A stretch of 64,000 nt of DNA from Ichthyophis bannanicus (GCA_033557465.1 CM066033.1:232750109-232814108); one strand, 5' to 3'. Positions 1 to 11,897 are shown, counted from the stretch's first letter. Translations and numbers: made by a program. The notes: generated by a model not told the origin, from the sequence alone.

Positions 1-918
1 AAAGGTGTTCTTCTTCATAATGGCAACACATTCGCTTCAGTTCCTATTGCTCACTCTGTTATTCTCCAAGAAAAATACGAGAATTTGGCCCTGATTCTTC
101 AGAAGATTCGTTATGATGAGCATAAGTGGATGATTTGTGGAGACTTTAAAATTCTATCCATGCTATTAGGGCAGCAATCCGGTTTCACCAAATATCCCTG
201 CTTCCTTTGCTTGTGGGATAGCCGGGCCCGCGACCTACACTGGGGGAAAAAAGACTGGCCAATTCGGGAGTATTTGAGACCTGGTGAGAAAAATGTTCTT
301 CATGAGAGCTTGGTACCTCGTGATAAAATTCTATTACCACCTCTCCACATTAAGTTGGGTCTCATTAAGCAATTCATCAAGTCCCTTCCAAAAGATGGTG
401 AGTGCTTTCGGTACCTTTGCTCAAAGTTCCCCCGACTTTCTGAAGCAAAGCTAAAGGAAGGAGTGTTTGTTGTCCCTGATATAAGGAAACTCATTTCAGA
501 TGGAGCATTCGCTGAAATGATGTCTGAGAAGGAAAAAGAAGCCTGGGATTCCTTCAAGGATGTTGTTCTCAAATTCTTGGGGAACAGGCGGGATGAGAAC
601 TATAAGGATATTGTTGCCAGGATGCTCAATGCCTTCAAAGAACAAAGCTGTAACATGAGCCTGAAAGTCCATTTCTTGCACTCCCATGTGAACTACTTTC
701 CCGAAAACTTGGGGGCGTACAGTGAAGAACAAGGTGAAAGGTTTCACCAGGACATCAAGGACGCAGAGAGAAGGTACCAAGGAAGATGGAACACCACTAT
801 GATGGCTGATTTCTGCTGGTTGCTGCTGCGGGAAACCCCAGATGAAAAATACGCCAAGCAGCACACCAAGAGAAGCATTCGGAGGAAGAAGAAACGGGCC
901 CACCAGGAGATTGATTGA
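1..918 (+). CDS. Transposon-associated protein of unknown class, C-terminal part
   Basis: The frame is open from the first base of the window, so the gene begins upstream; about 305 residues are visible, ending at TGA 916-918. I recognise the family as one that recurs in many copies in arthropod, cnidarian and fish genomes, which suggests a mobile-element origin; I know no assigned function. Visible features are a GD pair (Asp codon 142-144), a CxxC pair (Cys codons 199-201 and 208-210), a GERFHQDIK block near the C-terminus (Glu codon 736-738) and a basic tail (RSIRRKKKR). The D, CxxC, then GER order resembles the second Asp, CxxC insert and catalytic Glu of CACTA-like DDE transposases; that is my inference. 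No stop interrupts it, so it is less decayed than anything else here. AATAAA follows 63 bases after the stop. Confidence 0.6.
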   Translation, partial: KGVLLHNGNTFASVPIAHSVILQEKYENLALILQKIRYDEHKWMICGDFKILSMLLGQQSGFTKYPCFLCLWDSRARDLHWGKKDWPIREYLRPGEKNVLHESLVPRDKILLPPLHIKLGLIKQFIKSLPKDGECFRYLCSKFPRLSEAKLKEGVFVVPDIRKLISDGAFAEMMSEKEKEAWDSFKDVVLKFLGNRRDENYKDIVARMLNAFKEQSCNMSLKVHFLHSHVNYFPENLGAYSEEQGERFHQDIKDAERRYQGRWNTTMMADFCWLLLRETPDEKYAKQHTKRSIRRKKKRAHQEID

Positions 919-980
919 CCCAAGAATGACTTTAAAATCTAAACTGTGTTAACAAATATCGTGTTTTTACTAAACTTTGA

Positions 981-986
981 AATAAA
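981..986 (+). terminator. Polyadenylation signal AATAAA
   Basis: AATAAA lies 63 bases after the stop of the left-edge gene, a normal distance for its 3' end. Confidence 0.5.
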
Positions 987-1729
987 AATTTGCTAGTTAT
1001 TTCCACAGTGTCGGATCTCATTTATTAGAATTTTATTTTCACACCATCGGGTGTTTGTCTTCATGTATTGCAATGGTGCGGTTTGCGTTTTCTATTCTTA
1101 CATACATACCTGTACAACATTTTTTGCACATATCTTTGCTTTGCTTTGTGTCTAACCTCGCTCTTATATGCTCAATGTTTGTGCACATGTATTTGGCTGT
1201 TTTAAGTGCAGACAATTTTGCTACTATCACAGTGTGTTTTGTTGACATTACTCTATTCTTATGTGCTGCCTTGTTACAATTTTCTTTATTCTTATTTGAA
1301 TAACTACTAAATAATTAGTATAAAGAATTCATCCAAGAAACTTTTATCTCGATCGCACTCAATCTGAAGCGTTCACCTCAAACTGCTAACCCAATGTAGC
1401 AAAAAATCTGTACGTGATGGAGCAAATTGGTTACCAGATTTGGATTCAGCGCACCAAAAAACGTAAAAATCAATCGAAACATTAGAGGCAGTTTAAAAAA
1501 AAATTTTTTTAGTGTACCTGTGGAATTATTCTTAATTACTAACACAGCTGCATGATCTGTTACATGTTTAGAAAAAACTGTGTAATCTGAAATTTTCATA
1601 TAAACTTAAAGTCAACCCTAGTCTGCAATGTGTGTTATTTCTGGTTGGGTACAAAAGACAAGCCTTTCTTCAAAACACAAACTTCTATGGGAGATAGTTG
1701 AATATCTGAGAGAATCACTAATTGCGTCA
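987..1729. other. AT-rich spacer, no gene seen
   Basis: No open frame resembles a known protein and no terminal repeats were found. Confidence 0.5.
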
Positions 1730-2303
1730 TGCTATCACGAAGTCTCTGGGTGGCTTGCCTCTAACAACCTAGCAATAAACAGTAACAAAACAGAAGCCAT
1801 GTTCATAACAAGAGATAAAGAATTCACACCACCTCCCCAGATACACCTTGGAGCAGCAACAATCACAATAAAAGATCAGATAAAATACCTGGGAGTCATC
1901 ATTGACAAGGCCCTAACACTTACTGCACACATATGAAATATGGCACAAGCCATATACAGGAAAACCAAAATTCTCCAGTGACTAAGACCACTCCTCGAAC
2001 CATCAGACTTTAGAACGGTCATTCAAGCAATGATCAATCCCCACTTAGACTACTGTAATAGCATCCTCCATGGTTTCCCAATGCAAACACTACTGCACCT
2101 CCAACTTGCACAGAACACAGCAGCACATATAATAATGTATGCAAATAATATGGATCACATCACACCAATTCTTCAGAGCCTCCACTGACTCCCAATAGCC
2201 AGTCAAACTAAATATAAAAACCTGGTTATCATATTCAAACTATTAAATGACATAACACCATCACTCATCACCACATTAATATCAAAAACCCAGAACACAA
2301 GAC
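1730..2303 (+). pseudogene. L2-like LINE reverse transcriptase, middle part, 5'-truncated
   Basis: The frame encodes WLASNNLAINSNKTE, then KYLGVIID, then after stop codons NPHLDYCNSILHG and HWLP-like blocks. This is the usual order in the part of an L2/CR1-group reverse transcriptase downstream of the catalytic YADD box. Stops occur at 1934-1936 and again near 1980 and 2188. The element is 5'-truncated. Harbinger copy 1 interrupts it at 2307, and the reading frame resumes at 8260. Confidence 0.75.
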
Positions 2304-2485
2304 TAAGGGGTATGTTTACTAAACCGTCCTAATGTTACAGGCGCTATTTGCAGTGATAATGTGAAGAATACCATATAAGGAGTGGGCGTTCCAGTCCTAA
2401 GGTAGCAAGAATATGTATCGCGCGATAGTGTGCACCGTGGCACGTTAACGCGCGTTAACCCTAAGTACATGCCAGCGCAGTGTTA

Positions 2486-2966
2486 GAAGCTATAATGATG
2501 TAGCCCATTGGTTACTGCAATGACTGTGGAGGCAGAGGTCATGGGTTTGATCCTGCAGTGGTGTAATCTAAAAATGGCTGTCTGAGGCATTTTCTTTTAA
2601 TTTAAATCAGTGCTGCCAGCAGAAACACCCTCAAAGTGCTGTAGCCTAAGGTGCCTCATAGGCGCCCTATAAGGCGCCCCATAGGTCACATTATAAAGTG
2701 TCCTGTCTGCCAAGGCACCCTATAATGTGCCCTATAGGGCACTGAATAGGGCGCCTTATAGGCACCCTATACAGTGCCTATACAGGCACCCTATGAGGCA
2801 CCTTAGGCTACAGCACTGTAAGGGTGTTTCTGCTGGCAGCACTGATTTAAATTAAAAGAAAATGCCTCAGACAGCATTTTTAGATTACACCACTACAGGA
2901 TTGAAACCATGACCTCTGTCTCCACAGTCATTGAAAAAACAAGTAGGCTACATCTCTATAGCTGCT
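2486..2966. repeat. Long inverted repeat (foldback) inside copy 1
   Basis: Arms of about 200 bp (2486-2690 and 2760-2966) are inverted copies with a short centre. Both arms hold part of a tRNA-like module. The centre is rich in GGCGCC and GGCACC motifs. Confidence 0.8.
2503..2560 (+). other. tRNA-like module T3, copy 1
   Basis: An A-box-like TAGCCCATTGG is followed about 43 bases later by a B-box-like GGGTTTGATCC, which is tRNA spacing. It is the same module as on the minus strand in copies 3 and 5; copy 1 is inverted. There is no CCA end or intact cloverleaf, so it is not called a tRNA gene. Confidence 0.5.
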
Positions 2967-4085
2967 ACTACACTGCTGGATGGCTACAGAAAGACTGCAG
3001 GTCACCACACAAACTGACTGCTGTGGTTACCAGGATAGGTTAAACCCACCCATACCCATGAAGCACTGCACATGCAGATCAACAGTCTACAGCTGATCAC
3101 ATAATGGGGTATGCACCCCCACAGCACCTAGGCCTGATAGGGGGAACTGACCGTGTGTGTTACTGGCACAGAGCAGCTACAGACTGTGACATTGTGCGGG
3201 TCCTGTGTTCAACCTGAGGGTGAGGTGGGGCACCCAGCACCAGGTCCGCAGCACCTGGCTTGGCTGAGATAGACTATGCTGCAGGTCCTCCTCAGTGCCA
3301 GTGTGTGATAAGTAGTCTTTACAGACACACCTGGGATGCACCTGTGTCCATCTGTATTTCCCAGTTGCGTTTAGCCCTTGTGGACTATGATGCACCCAGA
3401 ATAGTGCATATCCTGTGTGGCTGCCATGGTCACATATTATAGGTGAAGGGGGGTGTTTGGACCCAAAAGTGGATTATGTAGCACCACCCAACCCACCCTC
3501 TGTGGCTCAGAGTGGGAGGACAGGATCTCCCAACAACAGATCCACATTCTACATCTCTGCAATTGTGGCAGTAGAGAGGACCATCAACCCCAGTCCTGCT
3601 GGGGAACAGGCACACTACAGGGCAGTCAATGCAAATCTGTACGCATCACATAAGGCAATGGCAGACAGGCAGAATGCTGGAGAAGCTCAGCTGCCTCCCA
3701 CCACTATCTGACATTCACCAGCAGAGGGCACAGTCAGTCTCCACCCATTGTTCCCTACAAGGTGGTCTAGCCATACACATGCTAACTGCAGACAGTCTGC
3801 TTGCTAGTACATAGTGCATGTTCCTGGAGGAACTGTGTGCACCCAAAAATGGGATGTGAGCACACACACCAAGCAAGTATGTCACTGATTGGGCCCCAGA
3901 AAAGAAAACCATAAATATCACTTAAGAGACATGCTGCATAGCACTATGGGGGAACATTGCCATGCCATGGTCACTGCTCAGTCAGGGTGAGAGTGACCTC
4001 CCAGCATGACATGCTGTGGCCACCCTTTCCGTGCAGGTGGTGGTCGGGCACTACAATGTCCCAGCCATTGCCCTATACCCTATGC

Positions 4086-4629
4086 CAGGGGTGTCCAAAC
4101 CTGTCCTGGAGGGCCGGAATCCTGGCAGGTTTTTGGGATAGTCCTAATGAATATGCATGAGATATATATGCATTAGAGATATCCTGCCAACCTGACTGGT
4201 TTGTGGCCCTCCAGGGCTGGATTTGGAGACCCCTGCCTTACACCTCTGTCATTTAAGATCGTGAGTGGACAAGGTGCAGATGTCCAAGACATCAAAAAGG
4301 TTAGATAGAATTTGTCACAGTCCTCCTCACTTCTCACCACCACCTAAAAATTGTCTATTAGCCACCTTTTTGGTGGTGGTGAGAATCGAGGAGGAATGTG
4401 ACACATTCTATATACCCTTTCGATGTCTAGGACATCTGTACCTTGCCCACTCACGATCTTAAATGACAGAGGTGTAAGGCAGGGGTATCAAAATACAGTA
4501 CTGTAGGGCCACAAACCAGTCAGGATGGCAGGATATCTCTAATGCATATATATCTCATGCATATTCATTAGGGCTATCCCAAAAACCTGCCAGGATTCCG
4601 GCCCTCCAGGACAGGTTTGGACACCCCTG
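4086..4629. mobile_element. hAT-like palindromic insertion, two miniatures head to head
   Basis: The ends are CAGGGGTGTCC and its inverse, flanked by an identical 8-bp duplication CCCTATGC (4078-4085 and 4630-4637); 8 bp is the hAT hallmark. The unit is itself a palindrome. A miniature at 4086-4237 is mirrored by one at about 4480-4629, and the spacer between them is also inverted around about 4362. Other Harbinger copies keep the uninterrupted site. It encodes no protein. Confidence 0.85.
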
Positions 4630-5227
4630 CCCTATGCAGATGCATCCTGCCCAGGCCACCCTGTCTGGGCCATACCCACAGTATCTAGCTCCTCATTATG
4701 CACATTGGCAGGCTAACACTGGAAACAGTGCAAGCAGTGTGGGCTCAGTAAGGTGTAGGCAGCCACAACACACTGGACAGACAGACACACACTCCCACAC
4801 CTATGCCAGCATTGTGCAAATATAGAGGTTTTTGGCAGCCTTGACCGCCACACCAGTCCTGGGCACAGTGCAGGCATTGCTATGGTACGCAAAACTGTTG
4901 AGGTCACTCCCTGTGGTGATAAACACTGTCAGAATCAATAACTGAAACACACTCCACAGATATCAGAAAGGTTGCTATGATGCAGCTCTATCAACAAATC
5001 GTGTTTAACTTAGGATTTCTTTTCTGACATTAATCATAGCAACCTTTTGATATATGTGAAACGTGTTCCCAAGTTTAGGACAGCATTGCTAAGGTATGCA
5101 GGTGCCAATATTGGGAGATGCTGCTCCGCGCAGGGCCCAACAGCCTGACTCTCCATGAGGCGTTGGATAGTGGAGCCTGTGGGTGTGGGTGTGGGTGTTT
5201 GTACCCCTGTTGGGCTCTGCTCTAGGG

Positions 5228-5418
5228 CTGTTTCCCAACTCCGGTCCTGGTGGGCCAAACACTGTTCAGGTTTTCATGCTGTCCCTAATGAATATGCATG
5301 AGATACATTTTCATACAATGGGGGCGGCACATACAAATGCAGCACAGGCATATTTATTAGGGACAGCATGAAACCTGAATGGTGTTTGGCCCTCCAGGAC
5401 TGCAGTTGGGAAACTCTG
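5228..5418. mobile_element. hAT miniature, ancestral insertion (copy 1)
   Basis: This 191-bp foldback has TTTCCCAACT ends and an 8-bp duplication CTCTAGGG (5220-5227 and 5419-5426). Homologous copies sit at the same relative site in Harbinger copies 3 (23830-24030) and 5 (55337-55530), so it was present before those copies diverged. Confidence 0.8.
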
Positions 5419-5573
5419 CTCTAGGGATTGCACATGTTATGGTATCTGTGCTCTGTAGGGTAAAATATAGATGTTTCAGGCATGTTTATTTTATCTGCAA
5501 TAAAGGTTCTGCCTTTATTACCATGGTTTAGTACTGGGTAAAATATGGGGACAGGGTTGACAGAAGCCACAGT

Positions 5574-5632
5574 AGGAACTAGAACTTGTGACCTTCTGCT
5601 CCCGAACACACTGGATGTGGGTACTGCACCAA
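5574..5632 (-). other. tRNA-like module T1, copy 1
   Basis: On the minus strand a TGGTGCAGTAC A-box-like motif (about 5620-5632) precedes AGTTCTAGTTCC, a degraded B box (5574-5585), by about 45 bases. It matches module T1 of the other Harbinger copies. Confidence 0.45.
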
Positions 5633-5856
5633 ACTGTTGACACAGGGGCAGATCATTCCATGGGAATACTATGACTGTTCATCAGACAGACCTTGTCTGT
5701 TGCAGTGCACAGCACCCACCTAAATGGCGCTTGGCTGTGGTCTGCTGTGGGCAGATGCCACTGCCCCCTCCGCCACTAGCATACCACCATGCTGACATGC
5801 CCTTATGCCGGTGGTGCTGGTGGTGCACAATCCCAGGCCATCCTGTGTGCTGGTAG

Positions 5857-7373
5857 TGTCACAAGGTAAACCCAGGGGACCCAGAAGAAATGGAAATTAG
5901 CGGAGAAAATCAGGCAGAACCTGATGAGGTAAACAAAAACATGTCAAATAGTTGCTATGAGCGACCACGGCACACGTGGGAAAAGGGTAAAAAGACACAC
6001 CCAGCCAGCATGAGAATGGAGGTTGATTTACCTGATAGGGATCAGCTGAGAAGGGGTGGAACCCGGGGACAGATACATAAGGCACACTCACAAGCAGTGA
6101 GGGAGAGTGAGCACGGACAGAGGTGGAAGCAACAACCTCAGTCGTGGGAACGGAGGGAAAGAGAAAGAAACACTATAAGCCAATCTCATCTCCAGGACCA
6201 AAGTTGGTGGAAGGAAGGAAATGAGAGAGAGTGTCAGCAACATATACCAGAGGACAGCTTGAATGAGTCTCAGGACTATGTGAGTACGTGTGGAGATCAG
6301 CTGTTAAACACAGAGTGTGTGTGTGAAAGCCAGAAGAGAAGAGGGAGGAATCCTGTTGCAGGAAGCAAGGCATTCAAAGTGGAACAGGACTGTTTTACAC
6401 CCGAATGGGCTAAGTCCAGGATTAATAGAAGAAGCCAGCCTAGAGCAGAGATAAAGGGAAAAGGAAACAACTTCTTTCCTTGTACGGGCAGTTACAAGAG
6501 AAAGGAAGATCTCTTACCTTATAATTCTGCTAGCAACTTTAAATGCTCAGACTTCTCTCGAGTGCCGTTGTCAGCACTGGAAAACTCCCACAGCTGTATC
6601 AGAGGAATTAGCCTTTAACCCATTCAAGGCAGGACACAAGCTGTTTGATTCTAATACCAGTGTTTATGGGCAGTTACCTCATAGCTTTACACAGGGGGAG
6701 TGCTCTTACAAGCCATTATCCAGAGTATACGGTAATACCCAGCAGTGTTTTAGCCTAAAGCCAGGAAGCAGTCACGTAGCTGACATAATTAACCAGAGTG
6801 AGCTCGGCAGGACAGCTGCTACAGAAAACGTAGGTACAAATGGTTATCCTTTAATACCACATGATATTTCTAATGTACCAGATAACACTGAACCCATGGA
6901 ATGCTCGTTAGTGACAACTGAAGAAGAAGAGTTTTCCTTGAGATAAGAAAATACATGTACAAGGAGGGTTTAAACAGCAACGCAGTAACTGGCAGAAGTT
7001 GCTTGGTTTAAACTGAATCCTGATTGATTTATATCAGCCAAAAGAAAAGGATTAAGTGCTCATGAAGAGAACTGTTTTCTTTTGTTAAAAAGTTAAAGCT
7101 GAGGAAAGCATTTTTGTTCAATGTTTGCTTCTGTTATTTGCCAGAGTGGCTTTTGATTATTTTGTGCTTCAAGAAAAAAAGAATACCTCATTGGACGGGG
7201 AATAAAGCCCTTGATTTAAAGTGTGAACTGTGTGTTTGAGTGATTACAAGAAGACGGTACAACTACCACCCACAGAGGGCCAGGCAGGGCTATCTATAGC
7301 ATATAGAAAGCCAAGAAAAGGTATTAAGCTGTAATACCAGTCTCCACCGGAGGGGCCCGATGAGGGTGTGACA
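5857..7373 (+). mobile_element. 1.5-kb TG...CA element, solo LTR or small ORF-bearing element
   Basis: It begins TGTCACA and ends TGTGACA, a perfect 7-bp inverted pair, and is flanked by GTAG on both sides (5853-5856 and 7374-7377). Copies 5 and 6 keep the unoccupied sequence here, so this is a clean insertion. TG...CA ends, a 4-bp duplication and AATAAA at 7201-7206 fit a solo LTR. Against a simple LTR, about two thirds of it is a long coding-like stretch (5890-6946). No tRNA primer site or polypurine tract can be judged, since no internal region is present. Confidence 0.65.
5890..6946 (+). pseudogene. Unrecognised protein, two frames, inside the TG...CA element
   Basis: An ATG at 5890 opens 242 codons to 6618. 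A second frame, open through the region around 6600 and ending at TAA 6944-6946, continues for over 110 codons (FNPFKAGHKLF... to ...EEEEFSLR). Together this reads as one protein of about 350 residues broken by a single frameshift. The first part is hydrophilic and basic, rich in Arg, Lys, Gln and Ser; the end is acidic. There is no membrane segment and no motif I can name. AATAAA at 7201 lies 255 bases downstream. It could instead be chance openness in a long LTR. Confidence 0.4.
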
Positions 7374-8259
7374 GTAGGCAGCTGCCTATGGTGTGGGGTC
7401 TCGGGTAGGGGTGCCTACATGGACATGCGTGCTTCCCCCCGGCACCGCCTGCCAATGTTATGTGCCCTTGGGAGTAACTGCTGGGTAATATCCCCTGTGA
7501 CACTGTGAGACACACACTCGTGCCCATGTTGGATTCTCGTCAGTTGCTATCTTGCTGCTTTACAGTTTTGGCATTCTGATGTGACACCTAGGCATCTGCC
7601 TAGTCTGCACTGTGCCCAGCTGGACCACAGCATAACAAACCTGCCCAATATAAACGACTTAACCCTGATCACTGCTATTTCACTGTGGGATCATTCACTT
7701 TGTAGGGGGACAGAGCATAGCCCCTTCCAAACAAGATATCTTCCTTTTTACGCTTTGTCAGTAGTGTTGCTTTATGTTTATCATTAGTTGCACTATTGGC
7801 CAGCTTGGTTATGGGGATTTCAAATGTGGTCCTGGACATTTAATATGTTTGTTTGCCTTTTTGGTTCCTGCACATGTATCACTACTATCACTTTCTGGGT
7901 TTCCCTGGCTTTGCTGTACATTGCTGACTGAAATGGTTTCTCTCTCCTGCAAATGTGCCTTTAGCGTGAGGTTTTCACTGGCGCTAATTTTTTGACCTTC
8001 AATTCACGGCGTTAGTGTGCATGTGGCCTCTCCCTGCCCACTCTCCGCCCATTGACCCCTCATCTCCGCCCCTGGGGAGCCTTACTCTGCCCTCTGGTGA
8101 ACCGTACTCTACCCTCTGTGCACCTTAATGCCGCCACAGACATTATCGCGCGATACATGACGTTCTCACATGGTAAAGCGCCATTATCACACGATAATGT
8201 CACGTATCGTGTGATAACATCTCAGCTGCGACGTTAGCGCCATTTAGTAAACATACTCC

Positions 8260-8749
8260 TAAGAAGGAGTTGCACCCAAAACTCTCTATGCCACCCAGAT
8301 GACTTCCATAAAGCAAACAAAACCACAAATAAAAGAGCATTCTCACACTATGCACCAATACTATGGAATGCATTGCCACCAGATATGAGAGAAATAAAAG
8401 TCCTCACTGACTTCCAAAAAAGATTAAAGCCATTTCTTTTCAATGAACACTATGGTAATTCCCACTCTCAATCCCCTACCACAAGCCAAAAAGCACCTTA
8501 ACACCACCCCTTACCTGCCTCCCTGACTCAAGCAACATACAACTGTCTCTTCAACCTCTCCTTTCAAGTCATATATAAACACTACAGCACATAATCAACT
8601 CAGACCAAATTATGTAAATAGTTATAGTTACTCTATTATTGTACATAGTTAATTATTCAATGTACCTTGTTCTGTTAATTGTAAACCGCCTTGATTACCA
8701 GATAAGGCGGTTTATAAGAATGTGAAATAAATAAATAAATAAATAAAGG
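8260..8749 (+). pseudogene. L2-like LINE, C-terminus and 3' end (continuation)
   Basis: The frame resumes after Harbinger copy 1 with RAFSHYAPILWNALPPDMRE and then FQKRLKPFLF, the normal C-terminus of L2-group proteins. The 3' UTR ends with the GTAAACCGCCTTGATTACC / AAGGCGGTTTATAAG stem typical of this group and an AAAT tandem tail (8728-8747). The polypeptide is not functional, being truncated and stop-ridden upstream. Confidence 0.8.
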
Positions 8750-8901
8750 TAAATCTATCACAGATATCTTTTCCAATGTCATCCCCACCCCCTGAAATCA
8801 TACCTTCTTTTGTATCATTAGCCTTCTTATCTGTCCCCCCTATATGCTTGGTAAGACGTTGGAGGTAGAAGGGTGTCTGTGGAGGCATTAGAGGGAGACA
8901 C
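8750..8901 (-). pseudogene. Penelope-type ORF1 fragment, distal part
   Basis: This is the continuation of the minus-strand fragment at 12906-13600 on the other side of Harbinger copy 2. No conserved motif is visible. Assignment rests only on the TAT target duplication that joins the two parts. Confidence 0.3.
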
Positions 8902-9870
8902 TATGGGATATGTTTACTAAACTGCGGTAATGTTACATACCGCGCGTTATGTAACGTTAACGATCGTTAGGTAACGTTAACACATGGTATGTAACGTTAA
9001 CGTGCATTAATGTTACTTAACGATCGTTAAACTTCTCGGCCGCGGTAAACACCGCAGAAGGTGGAGAGAGGGTGGAGAGAAGGGGTCAGTGGGTGGAGAG
9101 TTGCCGAGAGAGGCCCCTTTCACACTAACACGCTGAACTGAAGGGTTTAATCCTACCGCGAATGAAAACCTGCCATTAGATGCACATTTGCAGGAGAGAG
9201 AAACCATTTAAGTGTCAGCAATGTACAGCCTAGGCAGGGAGCCCAAGAAGGGTGATAGTAGTGCTCCATTTTCAGCAACACCATAGTGCCAAAGTATGAA
9301 TGGCCACTATGGCAATGGTGCATATGGGGCATAGGAGGCCACAGGTGGGACATTTAGCATGGGCAGCTAGGGCACAGGGTGTACCAGGCGGGTGCCTAGG
9401 TGGCACATAGGAACATAGAAACCGGAAATCAGCAAGACAGCAGCTGACCAAGGCCAAACAAAATCCAGCTATATCTACCTGGTTCACCCTAGCCAATAGT
9501 TGCTTGGGCACTGACCTGACATCCCCCCAGCCATCCCGCCCCCATGTGGAAGGGACATAATATTGGTAGGCAATGATGGGGGAGATGTGAGGATGTCCAT
9601 GTATGCCCTCCCACCCCGGGATCCACTCCCTAGGCGGGCGCCTACCTACACAGTGGATGGCCTGGGACTGTGCACTACCAGCACCAACAGAAAATGGCCA
9701 TGTCAGCTTGGCAGGGGGGGTGTGCCCGTGCTGGAGGGGGTAGTGCCACCTCCCTGCAGTGGACCTAGGCCATGCCCTGCATCAGTACGTGGTGTGCAGT
9801 GCAACATACAAAGTCTGGCTGAGGAAAAGTACAGGTAGCCCCAGGGACTACTGTGCATCTGTGGCAACAG

Positions 9871-9928
9871 TGTGGTGCAGTACACCCAGCCACTGTGTCC
9901 AGAAGCAGAGGGTCACAAGTTCAAGCCC
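9871..9928 (+). other. tRNA-like module T1, copy 2
   Basis: TGGTGCAGTAC (A-box-like) lies about 45 bases before AGTTCAAGCCC (B-box-like) at 9918-9928. Confidence 0.5.
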
Positions 9929-11120
9929 TAGCTGTGGTTCCTGCAGAGCATGTCCCTATGTTTTACCCTACAATGCAGATACAACAACAACATGTGCAAA
10001 GCCCAAAGCAGCGGTGAACAGGGGTACAAACACCCACCTACACAGGCTCCACAATCCAAAGATGCATGGAGAGTCAGGCTGTTGGCCCCAGCATTGAGCT
10101 GAAGTTATCACCAGAGCACTACCACTACCCCCTGCACATTTTAGCAATGTCAGCACTGTGATCAGGACCAGTGTGGCGGGCAGGGTTGCCAACCACCCTT
10201 ATCTTTGTACAATGCTGCAATAGGAGTGAGCGTGTGTGTATGTCTATCCATTGTTCTGTGGCTACCCACCCTTCACTGGGCCCAAAATGTCCCACTGTTA
10301 CCAGCATTAGCCTGAATAGGTGCATAATGAGGAGCAAGGTATTTTGGGTATGGCCCAGACAGGGCAGATTGGCCAGGATGCATCTTCACAGGGTGTGGGG
10401 CAATGGCTGGGATACTGTAGTGCCTGACCACCACCTGCATGGACAGGGTGGCCACAGCATGGCATGGTGGGAGGGCACTCACTCTGACCGAGCAGTGACC
10501 ATGGCATGTCTAGGTTCCCACATAGCACTCTACACTGCCTGCCTCCAGTGATATATTTGTGTTCCCCAGTGCTGGGGTCTCAATCACTGACATGCCTGTT
10601 TGTTGCACATAGTTCCTCTGTGAGACTGCACTATGGACTGGCTGGTGGACTGTCTGCAGTTAGACTGTGCATGGTTAGAACACCTGTAAGGTACAGTCTG
10701 ACTGTGCTGTTTGTTGGTGACTGGCAGACAATGGTGGGAGGTAGTTGTGGTTTTCCAGATCTAACCCAGCATTGCTGCTGGTCTGACACTGCCCCAGTCA
10801 TAGGTATGGCTCTGGCCCACCAATCCTGGAGGGCTGTCTCATGCAAACAGGATGGAGGTGGCTTCCCTGGGGCAGGGGCACCTGTTCTTTACCTATAAAA
10901 AGGGTGATGTGAGCCCTTTGGGGTATGTAGTGTATACCACTGCGACCTATAAAGACACTGCTACACACACCTCATGCAATTCTAGGAACTCCTCTGCCCT
11001 GATAACAACTGCCCCTATCAGCCAGACCCTAACACAGGGTACACACCAATCTGGCTGGTGTCTGCTCCCACAGGGCCACATGTGACTGCAGGATACAGAT
11101 GGACACCAAATTACCTTCAG

Positions 11121-11519
11121 ATAAGAACATAAGATATGCCATACTGGATCAGACCAAGGTACATCAAGCCCAGTATCCTGTTTCCAACAGTGGCCAATCT
11201 AGGTAATACGTACCTAGCAATTTCCCCAAAAGACACAGGTTCCACAATGCTTGTACTGGGTCAAGCATTGATATCCTGGATCCCTTCTTAATAATGGTTT
11301 ATGGACCTTTCCTCCAGGAACTTGTCCAAACCTTTTTTAAACCCAGATACACTAACAGCCTTTACTACATCCTCCGGTAACAAATTCCAGAGTTTGATTA
11401 CACGTTGAGTGAAAAAATATTTTCTTTTATTAGTCTTAAATAGTTTACCTTGTAGCTTCATTGCATGTCTCCTAGTCTTTCTATATTCTGATAACATAAA
11501 CAATCAATCTATGTTTACC
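11121..11519 (-). pseudogene. CR1-type LINE 3' end, inside copy 2
   Basis: The minus frame 11503-11288 encodes LSEYRKTRRHAMKLQ, then RKYFFTQRVIKLWNLLP and FKKGLDKFLEER, the CR1 C-terminus. The 3' UTR ends with TTATGTTCTTAT at the left edge. It is heavily 5'-truncated. Related copies sit at 49929-50731 and 53338-58200. Confidence 0.8.
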
Positions 11520-11897
11520 TGCACTACAAGAAACACCCATCACACACTGGTAGTGATGAGAATGTACAACAGCACCTATCTCTAGCACCACATGTACTGC
11601 GGATCTATTGCTGAGCACCCATCCTATCCCTCAGGGTGAACACAGAACCTGCATAATGGCATGGTCTGTAGCTACTCTGTGCCAGTATCACGCACTGTCA
11701 GTTCGTGTTTCCAAGCTGAGATACCGGAGAGGTGCAGACCCCATTTGGTGATCAGCTGTAGACTGCTATTCAGCATGTGCATTGCATCATGGGTACTGGT
11801 GGGGTTACCCTATCCTGACACTCAAAGCAGACAGTTTGTGCAGTGACCTGCAGTCCTTCTGTACCCAGACATTGCTGTGACATACACCATGGAGGTA

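Larger units (their letters stand above)
2307..8259 (-). mobile_element. PIF/Harbinger-like element, copy 1 (non-autonomous, inverted)
   Basis: The element starts GGGGTATGTTTACTAAAC and ends with the reverse complement (one mismatch near the end). It is flanked by TAA at 2304-2306 and 8260-8262. Removing it with one TAA restores an open LINE frame (...NTRLRRS...), which proves the boundaries. Its internal order is reversed relative to copies 2-5. It carries no transposase. Insertions inside it are a hAT palindrome (4086-4629), an older hAT miniature (5228-5418) and a 1.5-kb TG...CA element (5857-7373). Confidence 0.85.

Noticed and set aside
1055..1303. 82-codon hydrophobic frame
   Set aside because: AT-rich chance frame with no homology and no supporting signals.
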